Shown: positions 15,975-24,839 of the stretch, one piece after another
Layout: every line of letters begins with the position of its first letter
Numbering within the stretch: position 1 is the first letter of the stretch
From: Amycolatopsis camponoti
GTDB taxonomy: Bacteria > Actinomycetota > Actinomycetes > Mycobacteriales > Pseudonocardiaceae
DNA: 64,000 nt
Reading direction: 5' to 3'
NCBI RefSeq assembly: GCF_902497555.1
Contig: NZ_CABVGP010000002.1
Location: 880,501-944,500, forward strand
Notes under the pieces: model-generated
Seen by the model: only the letters and a program-made list of their open reading frames with translations
Databases searched by the model: none
Told to the model about the DNA's origin: nothing
Program-made: the position numbers and the translations under genes

Positions 15975-17087
15975 ATGACCACCGCCGCCGATCCCGTCGC
16001 CGGGTACGCCGGGTTCGCCGCCGCCCTGCGGGAAGCCGGGGTTGCCTGCGATGCGCGTCGCGTGCAGGCCTACCTCGCCGCCGTCGGGGAGATCGATGTC
16101 GCCGAACCCACCCAGCTCTACTGGGCCGGCCGGCTCACCCTCTGCTCCAGCCCCGACGACCTCCCGTGCTACGAAGAGGCCTTCAGCCAGTGGTTCTCGA
16201 TCGAAACCACCACCCCGCAACGCGCGAAAACCGCCGCGCCGAAGCAGGCCCGGATCGCCCCGCTCGTCGACGCCGACGGCGGGAACACCGACGGTGGCGA
16301 AGGCCCTGAGCAGCTGAAAGTCGCCGCGAGCACCCAGGAAGTCCTCCGCCACCGCGACCTCGCCGCGCTGACCACCGCCGAACGCGAACACCTCCGCGAG
16401 CTCCTCGCCACCCTGAGGCCCGCGCCGCCGAAGCGGCCGGCCTCGCGAAGGACCCCGTCGCACCGGGGGCGGCTCGATCCTTCCCGCACGCTGCGCGCCA
16501 TGCTCGCCAGCGGCGGCGAGCCCGTGAAACTCGTCTACGCCCGGCGGGGCAGCCGCCCGCGGCGCGTCGTCCTGCTCATCGACGTCTCGGGGTCGATGAG
16601 CCCGTACGCCGACGCCCTGCTCCGCTTCGCCCACGTCCTCACGCGCAGCGCGCCCCAGTCCGTCGAGGTCTTCACCCTCGGCACGCGGCTGACCCGGGTC
16701 TCGCGCCAGCTGCGTCAACGCGATCCCGAACGCGCCATGCTCGCCGCCGGTTCGGCGGTGCCCGACTTCGCCGGCGGCACCCGCCTCGGCGAGACGCTGC
16801 GGGCCTTCCTCGACCGCTGGGGCCAGCGCGGCCTGGCACGGCGCGCCGTGGTCACCGTCTTCTCCGACGGCTGGGAACGCGGTGACACCGGCCTGCTCGG
16901 CGAGCAGCTCGCCCGCCTGCGCCGGCTCGCGCACGCCGTATTCTGGGTGAATCCGCACGCCGGCCGTGCGGGGTACGCTCCGGTCCAGTCGGGCATCGTG
17001 GCCGCCTTGCCCCACATCGACCGGCTGCTGGCCGGGCACACCCTGGCCACTTTGGAACGACTGCTCGGGGAGATTTCCGATGCGTGA
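15975..17087 (+). CDS. VWA-domain protein (CoxE-like)
   Basis: A 370-residue protein with a helical N-terminal half and a C-terminal von Willebrand factor A domain. The MIDAS motif D203-V-S205-G-S207 is intact (LLIDVSGSMS). CoxE-type proteins work with MoxR ATPases (here 12851-13720) in maturation of the molybdenum-copper or Mo-oxo active site of CO-dehydrogenase-like enzymes. Its stop lies inside the start of the XdhC gene (8-nt overlap), so the two are co-translated. Confidence 0.85.
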   Translation: MTTAADPVAGYAGFAAALREAGVACDARRVQAYLAAVGEIDVAEPTQLYWAGRLTLCSSPDDLPCYEEAFSQWFSIETTTPQRAKTAAPKQARIAPLVDADGGNTDGGEGPEQLKVAASTQEVLRHRDLAALTTAEREHLRELLATLRPAPPKRPASRRTPSHRGRLDPSRTLRAMLASGGEPVKLVYARRGSRPRRVVLLIDVSGSMSPYADALLRFAHVLTRSAPQSVEVFTLGTRLTRVSRQLRQRDPERAMLAAGSAVPDFAGGTRLGETLRAFLDRWGQRGLARRAVVTVFSDGWERGDTGLLGEQLARLRRLAHAVFWVNPHAGRAGYAPVQSGIVAALPHIDRLLAGHTLATLERLLGEISDA

Positions 17088-18192
17088 CGTACTGGACGAC
17101 GTGTTCCGCCGCTGGGCCGACGGGGAAACGGTCGGGCTCGGCACCGTGGTCGCCACCTTCTCGTCGGCGCCGCGCGCGCCCGGCGCCGCGATGGTCGTCG
17201 CTCCCGACGGCACCGTCGCCGGCAGCGTGTCCGGCGGCTGCGTCGAAGGCGCCGTCTACGAGCTCGCGCAGGAGGTCGTCAGCGAGCGCAAGCCCGTGCT
17301 GCAGCGCTACGGCGTCACCGACGACGACGCGTTCGCCGTCGGCCTGACCTGCGGCGGGATCATCGACATCTACGTCGAGCACGTCGACCGCGAGTCGATG
17401 CCGGAGCTCGGCGACGTCGTCGCGTCCGTGCGCTCCGGCGAGCCGGTCGCGGTCGTCACGATCATCGAGCACGAGCGCGAGGGCCTGGTCGGCGAGCACA
17501 TGATCGTGTGGCCGGACCGCACCGAGGGCTCTCTGGGATCGTCGCGGATGGACGACGCCGTGGCCGACGACGCGCGCGGCCTGCTGGCCAGCGGCCGCAC
17601 CGGCACCCTGCACTACGGTCCCGACGGGCAGCGCCGCGGCGAAGGCATGGCGGTGTTCGTCAACTCCTTCGAGCCGCCGCCGCGGCTGCTCGTGTTCGGC
17701 GCGATCGACTTCGCCGCCGCGATGGCCCGCATGGGCGCCTACCTCGGGTACCAGGTCACGGTCTGCGACGCGCGACCGGTGTTCGCCACGAGCAGCCGCT
17801 TCCCGGACGCGCACGAGGTCGTCGTCGACTGGCCGCACCGCTACCTGGAGGCCGAAGCCGAGGCGGGCCGCATCGACCAGCGCACGGCCATCGCGGTGCT
17901 GACCCACGACCCGAAGTTCGACGTGCCGCTGCTGGAGGTCGCGCTGCGCCTGGACGTCGGCTACGTCGGCGCGATGGGCTCCCGCAAGACCCACGACGAC
18001 CGCTTCGCCCGCCTGCGCGAAGCCGGGATCACCGAGGGGGAGCTGGACCGGCTGGCGTCGCCGATCGGCCTCGACCTCGGTGCCCGCACGCCGGAAGAGA
18101 CGGCCGTGTCGATCGCCGCGGAAATCATCGCGTTGCGGTGGGGTGGCGGTGGGAAACGGCTCGCCGAGTTGTCGGGACGCATCCACAGCTGA
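17080..18192 (+). CDS. xdhC: XdhC/CoxI-family molybdenum cofactor chaperone
   Basis: A 370-residue protein. The N-terminal XdhC domain contains the conserved SGGCVEGAV block (about residues 50-58). The C-terminal domain has a Rossmann-like segment (RLLVFGAIDFAAAMARMGAYLGY) and the conserved GAMGSRKTHDDR. XdhC binds Mo cofactor, helps its sulfuration and passes it to the hydroxylase. ATG 17080 overlaps the preceding gene and has GGGGAG upstream. A pair of hairpins follows the stop, so the structural subunits downstream probably have their own promoter. Confidence 0.9.
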   Translation: MRDVLDDVFRRWADGETVGLGTVVATFSSAPRAPGAAMVVAPDGTVAGSVSGGCVEGAVYELAQEVVSERKPVLQRYGVTDDDAFAVGLTCGGIIDIYVEHVDRESMPELGDVVASVRSGEPVAVVTIIEHEREGLVGEHMIVWPDRTEGSLGSSRMDDAVADDARGLLASGRTGTLHYGPDGQRRGEGMAVFVNSFEPPPRLLVFGAIDFAAAMARMGAYLGYQVTVCDARPVFATSSRFPDAHEVVVDWPHRYLEAEAEAGRIDQRTAIAVLTHDPKFDVPLLEVALRLDVGYVGAMGSRKTHDDRFARLREAGITEGELDRLASPIGLDLGARTPEETAVSIAAEIIALRWGGGGKRLAELSGRIHS

Positions 18193-18204
18193 CTGCTGCT
18201 GTTC

Positions 18205-18249
18205 GGGGGTTCCGGGTGGCGGAGCCCCCGGGCTCGGGGCGACGCCCCG
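18205..18249 (+). terminator. Double-hairpin terminator after xdhC
   Basis: GGGGGTTCCG (18205-18214) pairs with CGGAGCCCCC (18220-18229) with one G.U wobble. CGGGGC (18235-18240) pairs with GCCCCG (18244-18249). The 269-nt gap to the next gene contains nothing else that I can identify. Confidence 0.65.
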
Positions 18250-18461
18250 ATTGCTACTGCTCCGGGTGGCCCACAAAAGTTCACCCATCCGGACTTCCGC
18301 ACATACGGCGTTCCGCGGCGGATTCCCGTGTATCTGCGGAACAGGTAGTTGAACGTGTGACATCAGGACTTGTCCGCGCGAAGGTCGCGTAGCACGCTCG
18401 GGAGTCTGTGAGCCCGATCACGGTCGGGCGGGCCGTTCCCGAACCGGCTTTTGGAGGCCTG

Positions 18462-18986
18462 ATGCGCATCACCGTCACCGTCGACGGGACGAAGTACACC
18501 GACGAAGTCGAGCCCCGCACCCTGCTCGTGCACCACCTGCGAGAGAAGCTGGGCAAGGTCGGCACCGTCGTCGGCTGCGACACCAGCAACTGCGGCGCCT
18601 GCACCGTCCACCTGGACGGGCACAGCGTGAAATCCTGCTCCGTGCTGGCCGTGCAAGCCGACGGCTGTGAGGTCACCACCATCGAAGGCCTCGCCCGCGA
18701 CGGGCAGCTGCACCCGGTGCAGAAAGCGTTCCACGACAACCACGCCCTGCAGTGCGGGTTCTGCACGCCCGGCATGATCATGCAGTCGATCGACCTGCTG
18801 GCCGACAACCCCGACCCGGACGAACAGGCCGTCCGCGAAGGTCTCGAAGGCAACCTCTGCCGCTGCACCGGTTACCAGAACATCGTCCGCGCGGTCCGCG
18901 ACGCGGCGCGGAACATGAGCCCCGGCGCCGGCCCCGAAGCCGAGCGGATCGCCGAGAACAAGCACGTCGGCGTGGGTGGTGACTGA
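18462..18986 (+). CDS. coxS: CO-dehydrogenase-type small subunit, two [2Fe-2S] clusters
   Basis: A 174-residue iron-sulfur subunit. The plant-type cluster is bound by C39, C44, C47 and C59; the second cluster by C98, C101, C133 and C135 (CGFC...CRC). It passes electrons from the Mo centre to FAD. ATG 18462 has TTGGAGG upstream; an in-frame GTG at 18408 would add 18 residues unlike the family. Its stop overlaps the large-subunit ATG. The substrate of the complex is not decided by this subunit. Confidence 0.93.
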   Translation: MRITVTVDGTKYTDEVEPRTLLVHHLREKLGKVGTVVGCDTSNCGACTVHLDGHSVKSCSVLAVQADGCEVTTIEGLARDGQLHPVQKAFHDNHALQCGFCTPGMIMQSIDLLADNPDPDEQAVREGLEGNLCRCTGYQNIVRAVRDAARNMSPGAGPEAERIAENKHVGVGGD

Positions 18987-21427
18987 TGACCGCCACGATC
19001 GAACCGGAAGTCGGAAAGTCACGGCGCCGCAAGGAAGACGAGCGGCTCATCACCGGCCGCACCCGCTGGACCGACAACATCACGCTGCCGGGCCTGCTGC
19101 ACATGGCGGTCCTGCGCAGCCCGTTCGCGCACGCCAAGATCGTCTCGATCGACACGTCGGCGGCGAAGGGCGCGTCCGGCGTCGTCGCCGTCTACACCGC
19201 GAAGGACCTCGACCCGGACAGCGCGATCGGCATGCCCTGCGCGTGGCCGATCACGCCGGACATGAAGGCGCCGCGCCGCCCGGTACTCGCCTCCGACACG
19301 GTCAACTTCGCCGGTGAAGGCGTCGCGGTCGTCGTCGCGCGCTCGTCGTCCGAAGCGCACGACGCGCTCGAGGAGATCGACGTCGAGTACGACGAGTTGC
19401 CGGTCATCCTCGACATGGAAGCCGCGATCGCCGACGGCGCCCCGCTGGTCCACGAAGACCTCGGCACCAACACGAGCGCGGTCTGGAAGTTCGACTCGGC
19501 CGAGGCCGGCACCGGCGGCAACGTCGAAGACGCGATCGGCTCGGCGGAAGTCGTCCTCAAACGGCGCTTCCGGCAGCAGCGCCTGGTCCCGGCGTTCATG
19601 GAGCCGCGCGCCTGCGTCGTCGACCCGACCGGCTCGCAGATCACCATGTGGGCGGCCACGCAGGTCCCGCACATCCTGCGGGTGATGTCGGCGCTGACGC
19701 TCGGCATCCCCGAGCACAAGCTGCGCGTGATCGCCCCGGACGTCGGCGGCGGCTTCGGCGGCAAGATCGGCGTGCTGCCCGAAGAGATGATGTCGCTGCT
19801 GGTCGCGCAGAAGCTCGGCAAACCGGTCAAGTGGAACGAGACGCGGTCGGAGACCATGCTGGCCGCGCACCACGGCCGCGACCAGATCCAGGACATCACG
19901 ATCACCGCGTCGCGTGACGGCCAGGTGACCGGTCTCAAGGTCGAGCTGCTCGCCAACCTCGGCGCGTACAACGGCCTCGTCGGGCCGGGTGTGCCGATCC
20001 TCGGCGCGTTCATGTTCAACGCGATCTACAAGATCCCGGCGTACCACTTCGCTTGCACCAACGTGTACACGACGACGACGCTGACCGACGCCTACCGCGG
20101 CGCCGGCCGCCCGGAGGCGACGTTCGCGATCGAGCGGATCATGGACGAGCTCGCCGTCGAGCTCGGCATGGACCCGATGGAGCTGCGCGAGAAGAACTGG
20201 ATCAAGCACGAGGAGTTCCCGTTCACCACGGTGTGCGGGCTGACCTACGACTCCGGCAACTACGAGGCCGCCACCGAAAAGGCCAAGCAGCTCTTCGACT
20301 ACGACGGCCTGCGGGCCGAGCAGGCGAAGCGCCGCGAGTCGGGTGACAAGGTCCAGCTCGGCATCGGCATCTCGACGTTCACCGAGATGTGCGGGCTCGC
20401 GCCGTCGCGGGTGCTCGGCTCGCTGGACTACGGCGCCGGCGGCTGGGAGTACGCGTCGATCCGGATGCTGCCCACCGGCAAGGTCGAGGTCACCACCGGC
20501 GCGTCCGCGCACGGCCAGGGCCACGAGACGGCGTGGAGCCAGATCGTCGCCGATCAGCTCGGCGTCGCGTTCGAGGACGTCGAGATCCTGCACGGTGACA
20601 CCCAGTCGTCGCACAAGGGCATGGACACCTACGGCTCGCGGTCGCTGGTGGTCGGCGGCATCGCCGTCATCAAGGCCGCCGAGAAGGTGGTCGCCAAGGC
20701 GAAGCCGATCGCGGCGCACCTGCTCGAATGCGCCGAGGACGACCTGGAGTTCGGCGGCGGCAAGTTCACCGTCAAGGGCACCGACACGTCCACGACCATG
20801 GGCGACATCGCGCTCGCGGTCTTCGCGGCGCACAACCTGCCCGACGGGGTCGAGCCGTCGCTCGACTCGGACGCCACGTTCGACCCCGAGAACTTCTCGT
20901 TCCCGCACGGCACGCACCTGTGCGCCGCCGAGGTGGACACCGAGACCGGGCGGATCAAGCTGCGTTCGTACGTCTGCGTCGACGACGTCGGGGTCGCGGT
21001 GAACCCGCTGATCGTCGAGGGGCAGGTGCACGGCGGGCTCGCGCAAGGCATCGCGCAGGCATTGTTCGAAGGCACCGAGCACGACGACAGCGGCACGCTC
21101 ACCACCGGCACGTTCGCCGACTACCTGCTGCCGTCGGCGGCGGACTTGCCGTCGTTCACCACCGACCGCACGGAGACGCCGGCGACGTCGAACCCGCTCG
21201 GCGCCAAGGGCGTCGGCGAAGCGGGCACGATCGCGTCCACCCCGGCGGTGGTCAACGCGGTGATCGACGCGGTGCGCCACTACGGGGTGAACGACATCGA
21301 GATGCCGTTGACGCCGATGCGGGTGTGGCACGCCCTGCGGCACGGCACCACCGACGCGGGCGGCCCCGGTCGCGGCGAAGCCGGCGGCGGCCTCGGTTCC
21401 CTCGACGCCACCGGAGGTGCGCAGTGA
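18986..21427 (+). CDS. coxL: Molybdenum hydroxylase large subunit, CO-dehydrogenase form II type
   Basis: An 813-residue Mo-cofactor-binding subunit. The active-site loop is AYRGAGR (369-375), the form II signature, not AYxCSFR of bona fide copper-containing CO dehydrogenases. The catalytic glutamate is E745 in GVGEAG. The QVPHILR and GGGFGGK blocks of the family are present. The enzyme hydroxylates a carbon centre with water; form II members act on diverse aldehydes, heterocycles or CoA thioesters, so the substrate is unknown. It overlaps coxS and coxM at both ends. The subunit order S-L-M differs from the classical M-S-L. Confidence 0.9.
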   Translation: MTATIEPEVGKSRRRKEDERLITGRTRWTDNITLPGLLHMAVLRSPFAHAKIVSIDTSAAKGASGVVAVYTAKDLDPDSAIGMPCAWPITPDMKAPRRPVLASDTVNFAGEGVAVVVARSSSEAHDALEEIDVEYDELPVILDMEAAIADGAPLVHEDLGTNTSAVWKFDSAEAGTGGNVEDAIGSAEVVLKRRFRQQRLVPAFMEPRACVVDPTGSQITMWAATQVPHILRVMSALTLGIPEHKLRVIAPDVGGGFGGKIGVLPEEMMSLLVAQKLGKPVKWNETRSETMLAAHHGRDQIQDITITASRDGQVTGLKVELLANLGAYNGLVGPGVPILGAFMFNAIYKIPAYHFACTNVYTTTTLTDAYRGAGRPEATFAIERIMDELAVELGMDPMELREKNWIKHEEFPFTTVCGLTYDSGNYEAATEKAKQLFDYDGLRAEQAKRRESGDKVQLGIGISTFTEMCGLAPSRVLGSLDYGAGGWEYASIRMLPTGKVEVTTGASAHGQGHETAWSQIVADQLGVAFEDVEILHGDTQSSHKGMDTYGSRSLVVGGIAVIKAAEKVVAKAKPIAAHLLECAEDDLEFGGGKFTVKGTDTSTTMGDIALAVFAAHNLPDGVEPSLDSDATFDPENFSFPHGTHLCAAEVDTETGRIKLRSYVCVDDVGVAVNPLIVEGQVHGGLAQGIAQALFEGTEHDDSGTLTTGTFADYLLPSAADLPSFTTDRTETPATSNPLGAKGVGEAGTIASTPAVVNAVIDAVRHYGVNDIEMPLTPMRVWHALRHGTTDAGGPGRGEAGGGLGSLDATGGAQ

Positions 21428-22278
21428 TCCCGGCTTCTTTCGACTACGTCCGCCCGTCCACAGTGGACGAAGCGGTGCAGGCCCTGGCGTCGGCGGGTGA
21501 GGACGCCAAGGTCATCGCGGGCGGGCAGAGCCTGCTGCCGGTGCTGCGGATGCGGCTGGCCGCGCCGACCACGCTGGTCGACCTCGGGCGCGTCGCGGAG
21601 CTGCGCGGCGTGCGCGAGGACGGTGACGACCTCGTGATCGGGGCGATGACCACGCACTACGACGTCCAGCGGGACGCACTGGTCGCTTCGCACGCGGCTC
21701 TGCTCAAGGAGGCGACCGACACGGTGGCCGACCCGCAGATCCGCCACCGGGGCACGCTGGGCGGCGCGATCGCCCACGCCGACCCGGCCGGGGACCTGCT
21801 GGCGCCGGTCCTGGCGCTGGACGCGTCGCTGGTGCTGGCCGGGCCCTCCGGTCGTCGTACGGTGCCGGCCGCGGAGTTCTTCCAGGACCTGTTCACCACG
21901 GCGCTGGCCGCGGACGAGCTGCTGGTCGAGGTCCGCATCCCCAAGCACACCGGGTGGCGGGCGCACTACGAGAAGTTCAACCGCGTCGCCCAGGCGTGGT
22001 CAATGGTCGCGGTCGCGGTCACCGTCCGTACCGAAGCGGGCGTCATCGAGGAGGCCCGGGTCGCGCTGACGAACATGGGCTCGACCCCGGTGCGCGCTTC
22101 GGGCGTCGAAGCGGCGCTGGTCGGCGTCCAGGCCTCGGCCGACTCGATCGCCGCGGCGGCCTCGCACGCGGCCGAGGGCACGAACCCGCCGGTCGACAGC
22201 AACGCCGACGTCGAATACCGCCGTCACCTGGCCCAGGTCCTGACGGGCCGGGCCATCGCGGCGGCGGCCGGGGCCTGA
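21424..22278 (+). CDS. coxM: Molybdenum hydroxylase FAD-binding subunit
   Basis: A 284-residue FAD-binding subunit with the two flavin motifs AGGQSLLP (about residues 34-41) and TLGGAIAHADPAGD (about 112-125), plus the C-terminal CO-dehydrogenase flavoprotein domain. It accepts electrons from CoxS. GTG 21424 overlaps the coxL stop and follows GGAGG. The gene holds a second copy of the palindromic word at 21456-21468, in the same PSTVDE coding context as in pcaF. Confidence 0.92.
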   Translation: MIPASFDYVRPSTVDEAVQALASAGEDAKVIAGGQSLLPVLRMRLAAPTTLVDLGRVAELRGVREDGDDLVIGAMTTHYDVQRDALVASHAALLKEATDTVADPQIRHRGTLGGAIAHADPAGDLLAPVLALDASLVLAGPSGRRTVPAAEFFQDLFTTALAADELLVEVRIPKHTGWRAHYEKFNRVAQAWSMVAVAVTVRTEAGVIEEARVALTNMGSTPVRASGVEAALVGVQASADSIAAAASHAAEGTNPPVDSNADVEYRRHLAQVLTGRAIAAAAGA

Positions 22279-22297
22279 GGTTCCGTTCGTCCCCCTG

Positions 22298-22314
22298 GCC
22301 GCCGCTCCGGCGGC
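22298..22314 (+). terminator. Short hairpin between coxM and coxG
   Basis: GCCGCCG (22298-22304) pairs with CGGCGGC (22308-22314) around a 3-nt loop. It may attenuate transcription between coxM and coxG or be a partial terminator. Confidence 0.4.
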
Positions 22315-22366
22315 GGCTAGGGTGGGCACCGGAACACGTCAGGTCTGGCAGAGAGGAGGTCGGCCC

Positions 22367-23116
22367 GTGCGGCTCGACCACGAATTCACCGTCCCGGCTC
22401 CGATCGGCGAGGTCTGGCAGGCGGTCGTCGACCCCGAGCGCGTCGCCCCGTGCATGCCGGGCGCCACGCTGACGAAGGTCGAAGGGGACAAGTTCAGCGG
22501 GACGGTGAAGGTCAAGCTCGGGCCGATTTCCCTGCTGTACAAGGGGAACGGCGAGTTCCTGGAGAAGGACGAAGCCGCGCGCAAGGTCACGATCAAGGCC
22601 TCGGGCAAGGACTCACGCGGGTCGGGCACGGCGGCGGCGACGGTGACGCTGACCCTGACGGAGGCCGACGGCGGAACGCACGGCTCGGTGTCGACGGAGC
22701 TGTCGATCACGGGCAAGCCCGCCCAGTTCGGCCGCGGCCTGATCAGCGAGGTGGGCGGCAAGATCCTCGACACGTTCGCGGGGTGCCTGTCGGACAAGCT
22801 GGCGCCCTCGGCTTCGCCGGCGCCGGCCCCGGTGGCGGTGGCACCGACGCCCGAGCCGACGGAGACCGCGGAGCCGGTGGCCAAGCCGGCGGTCAAGCCC
22901 GCCCCGACGACGGCGGAGATCAACACGGACCCGAAGCCGTCGCCGGCACCGTCGGACCGTCCGCCGCTGCACAGCGTCCCGGCGGCCCCGGAGACGGAAG
23001 CGATCGACCTGCTCGATTACGCGGGACAGTCGGTGCTGAAGCGGCTGGCCCCGGTGGTGGCCGGAATCGCGGCGGTGATCGGCCTGGTGGCGATCATCCG
23101 GGCGCTGCGGAAGTAG
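22367..23116 (+). CDS. coxG: CoxG-like SRPBCC protein with C-terminal membrane anchor
   Basis: A 249-residue protein. Residues 1-150 form an SRPBCC/CoxG domain (VPAPIGEVWQAVVDPERVAPCMPG). A Pro/Ala-rich linker (about 150-215) leads to one membrane helix near the C-terminus (about 222-246). CoxG anchors CO dehydrogenase to the membrane in Oligotropha. GTG 22367 follows GAGAGGAGG. It closes the molybdenum hydroxylase cluster and suggests that the enzyme feeds the respiratory chain. Confidence 0.88.
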   Translation: MRLDHEFTVPAPIGEVWQAVVDPERVAPCMPGATLTKVEGDKFSGTVKVKLGPISLLYKGNGEFLEKDEAARKVTIKASGKDSRGSGTAAATVTLTLTEADGGTHGSVSTELSITGKPAQFGRGLISEVGGKILDTFAGCLSDKLAPSASPAPAPVAVAPTPEPTETAEPVAKPAVKPAPTTAEINTDPKPSPAPSDRPPLHSVPAAPETEAIDLLDYAGQSVLKRLAPVVAGIAAVIGLVAIIRALRK

Positions 23117-23511
23117 CTTCTGGTTGGTGCTGGGCCTTTGAGGTGGCGGGCTCGCGCGGGTAGGTGAGCCGGTTCGCTCGCTGCCGCCGGCAACCGGTGT
23201 CGATCTGCGCTGGTGGCGGCGATGCGCTCCGGTGCGATAGCCGGATTCTCCTGTGCTGAACCTCGCTGGTCGTGGGGCCGAGCCTTTCCGCGTCCGGGAT
23301 CGCGGGAGTGGGAATCTCCCTTCGGCGTTCCCGGATCCGGATTTCCGGGGCGATGATCCAGTGGTGGACCGCTGAGCTGGGCAGATCTACCCTGCGCGGG
23401 TCTTTGGGCAGGTGCGGTGCCCGCAATTCGCCCGGACTGGCGACGCGCGTCGTCGGAACGGCTACGCTGGGCTACCTGGTCGGCCGAACTTCGCGCAAGG
23501 GGTACGTCACG
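23117..23511. other. Gene-free stretch between coxG and the GGDEF gene
   Basis: I see no convincing gene. A TACGCT at 23463-23468 could be a -10 box for the downstream diguanylate cyclase, about 45 nt before a mini-ORF. An open frame through 23272-23547 lacks family features and codon structure. Confidence 0.5.
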
Positions 23512-23547
23512 ATGCCGGTCCGTCACTTCTGTGGCTTCGGCTCTTGA
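23512..23547 (+). CDS. Possible 11-residue leader peptide of the GGDEF gene
   Basis: ATG 23512 follows AAGGGG by a suitable distance and encodes MPVRHFCGFGS. Its TGA stop overlaps a TTG codon in the frame of the diguanylate cyclase (TTGA at 23544-23547), an arrangement that could couple translation. The frame is short and may be chance. Confidence 0.25.
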   Translation: MPVRHFCGFGS

Positions 23548-23561
23548 GAGCCCAGGCCGCC

Positions 23562-24839
23562 GTGCGCCGGGAAGCGCTTTCCGCCTGGCCGGGCTGGCCC
23601 GCGCGGTGGGAGATGTGGACAGGGGCGAAAGCCCGCTGGATCACCTACGCGCTCGGCTGCGAGCTGGTCGCGGTCGTGGCGACCGGGGGCGCGCTGGTCA
23701 CCGGGTTCGGCGGGCCCGTGCGGCCGGTCTGGTTCGCGGTGCTGGTCGCGCTCGGCGTCGCGCAGGCCGAGATGTCGCGCCGCATCGAGCGGCTGCGGCG
23801 GTGGATGAGCGGGCAGACCCACATCAACGTCACGTCGGTCTGGTACCTCGCCGGCGTCGTCCTGCTGCCGCCGGCTTGGGTGGCGCTGCTGGCCGTCGTG
23901 CTCTACGCGCACCTGTGGGTGCGCGTGTGGCGTCAGGTTCGTACGCGGCCCGCGCACCGCTTCGTCGCCAGCACGGCTTGGGCGATGCTCTCGTGCTTCG
24001 CCGCTTCGTCCGTTCTCGCGGTGTCCGGGCTGCACGGGACGCCGTTGCAGACGACGCGCGGACTGTTCGCGCTCTGCTTGGCCGCCGCGGTGTTCGAGCT
24101 GGTGAACATCGGCCTGGTCGCGGCCGGGATCTACCTCTACACGAGCCAGCGCTCGGCGGCCGACCTGATCGGCACCTGGGAGGACAACGCTTTCGAGCTC
24201 GCGACCCTCTGCCTCGGTGGCCTCGCCGCGCTGGCGCTGGCCGAGCAGCCGGTGCTGGTGGTGTTCGTGGTCGCGCCGTTGCTGCTGCTGCACCGTTACC
24301 TGCTGCTGAAGCAGCAGTTGCAGGTCGCGGCGGTCACCGATGAGAAGACGGGACTGCTCAACACCGCCGGCTGGCACGATTCCGCGGTACGCGAACACAC
24401 CCGCTCCCAGCGGCGCGGCCCCGCCGGCGGCGGTTTCGCGGTGCTGATGATCGATCTTGATCATTTCAAGCGCATCAACGACACGTACGGCCACCTCACC
24501 GGCGACGACGTGCTGGCGGCGGTCGCGGTCGCGATCTCCGGCGCGGTCCGCCAAGGCGACACGACCGGCCGATTCGGCGGCGAGGAGTTCGTGGTCCTGC
24601 TGCCGGGCGTCGGCCGCGCCGAAGTGCTCGGCATCGCCGAACGCGTGCGAGCGGCGGTGGGAGAGTTGAACGTGGTGATCTCGACCGGCGGCGGAACGGT
24701 CCGAGTGGGTGGGCTGTCGGTGTCGATCGGCGTGGCCCGCCACCCGGACGCGGGCCCAACACTCGACGACGTACTCCGCTCGGCGGATGCCGCGTTGTAC
24801 CGCGCCAAGGAGGCCGGCCGGAACCGCGTTGCTGTGTGA
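23562..24839 (+). CDS. Membrane-bound diguanylate cyclase (GGDEF)
   Basis: The 425-residue product has about six to seven membrane helices (residues 15-245) and a C-terminal GGDEF domain. The catalytic motif GGEEF (339-343) is intact and is preceded by an I-site RQGD (330-333) at the canonical 5-residue distance, so product inhibition is likely. No EAL domain is present. It should make cyclic di-GMP, which controls development in actinomycetes. The start is uncertain: GTG 23562 is chosen; TTG 23544 is possible. Confidence 0.85.
   Translation: MRREALSAWPGWPARWEMWTGAKARWITYALGCELVAVVATGGALVTGFGGPVRPVWFAVLVALGVAQAEMSRRIERLRRWMSGQTHINVTSVWYLAGVVLLPPAWVALLAVVLYAHLWVRVWRQVRTRPAHRFVASTAWAMLSCFAASSVLAVSGLHGTPLQTTRGLFALCLAAAVFELVNIGLVAAGIYLYTSQRSAADLIGTWEDNAFELATLCLGGLAALALAEQPVLVVFVVAPLLLLHRYLLLKQQLQVAAVTDEKTGLLNTAGWHDSAVREHTRSQRRGPAGGGFAVLMIDLDHFKRINDTYGHLTGDDVLAAVAVAISGAVRQGDTTGRFGGEEFVVLLPGVGRAEVLGIAERVRAAVGELNVVISTGGGTVRVGGLSVSIGVARHPDAGPTLDDVLRSADAALYRAKEAGRNRVAV

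Noticed and set aside
18408..18461. Longer start for coxS at GTG 18408
   Set aside because: The added residues do not match the family and ATG 18462 has a strong GGAGG.
23272..23547. 91-codon frame upstream of the diguanylate cyclase
   Set aside because: No ribosome binding site at its start, no motif; only the last 11 codons have a plausible start.
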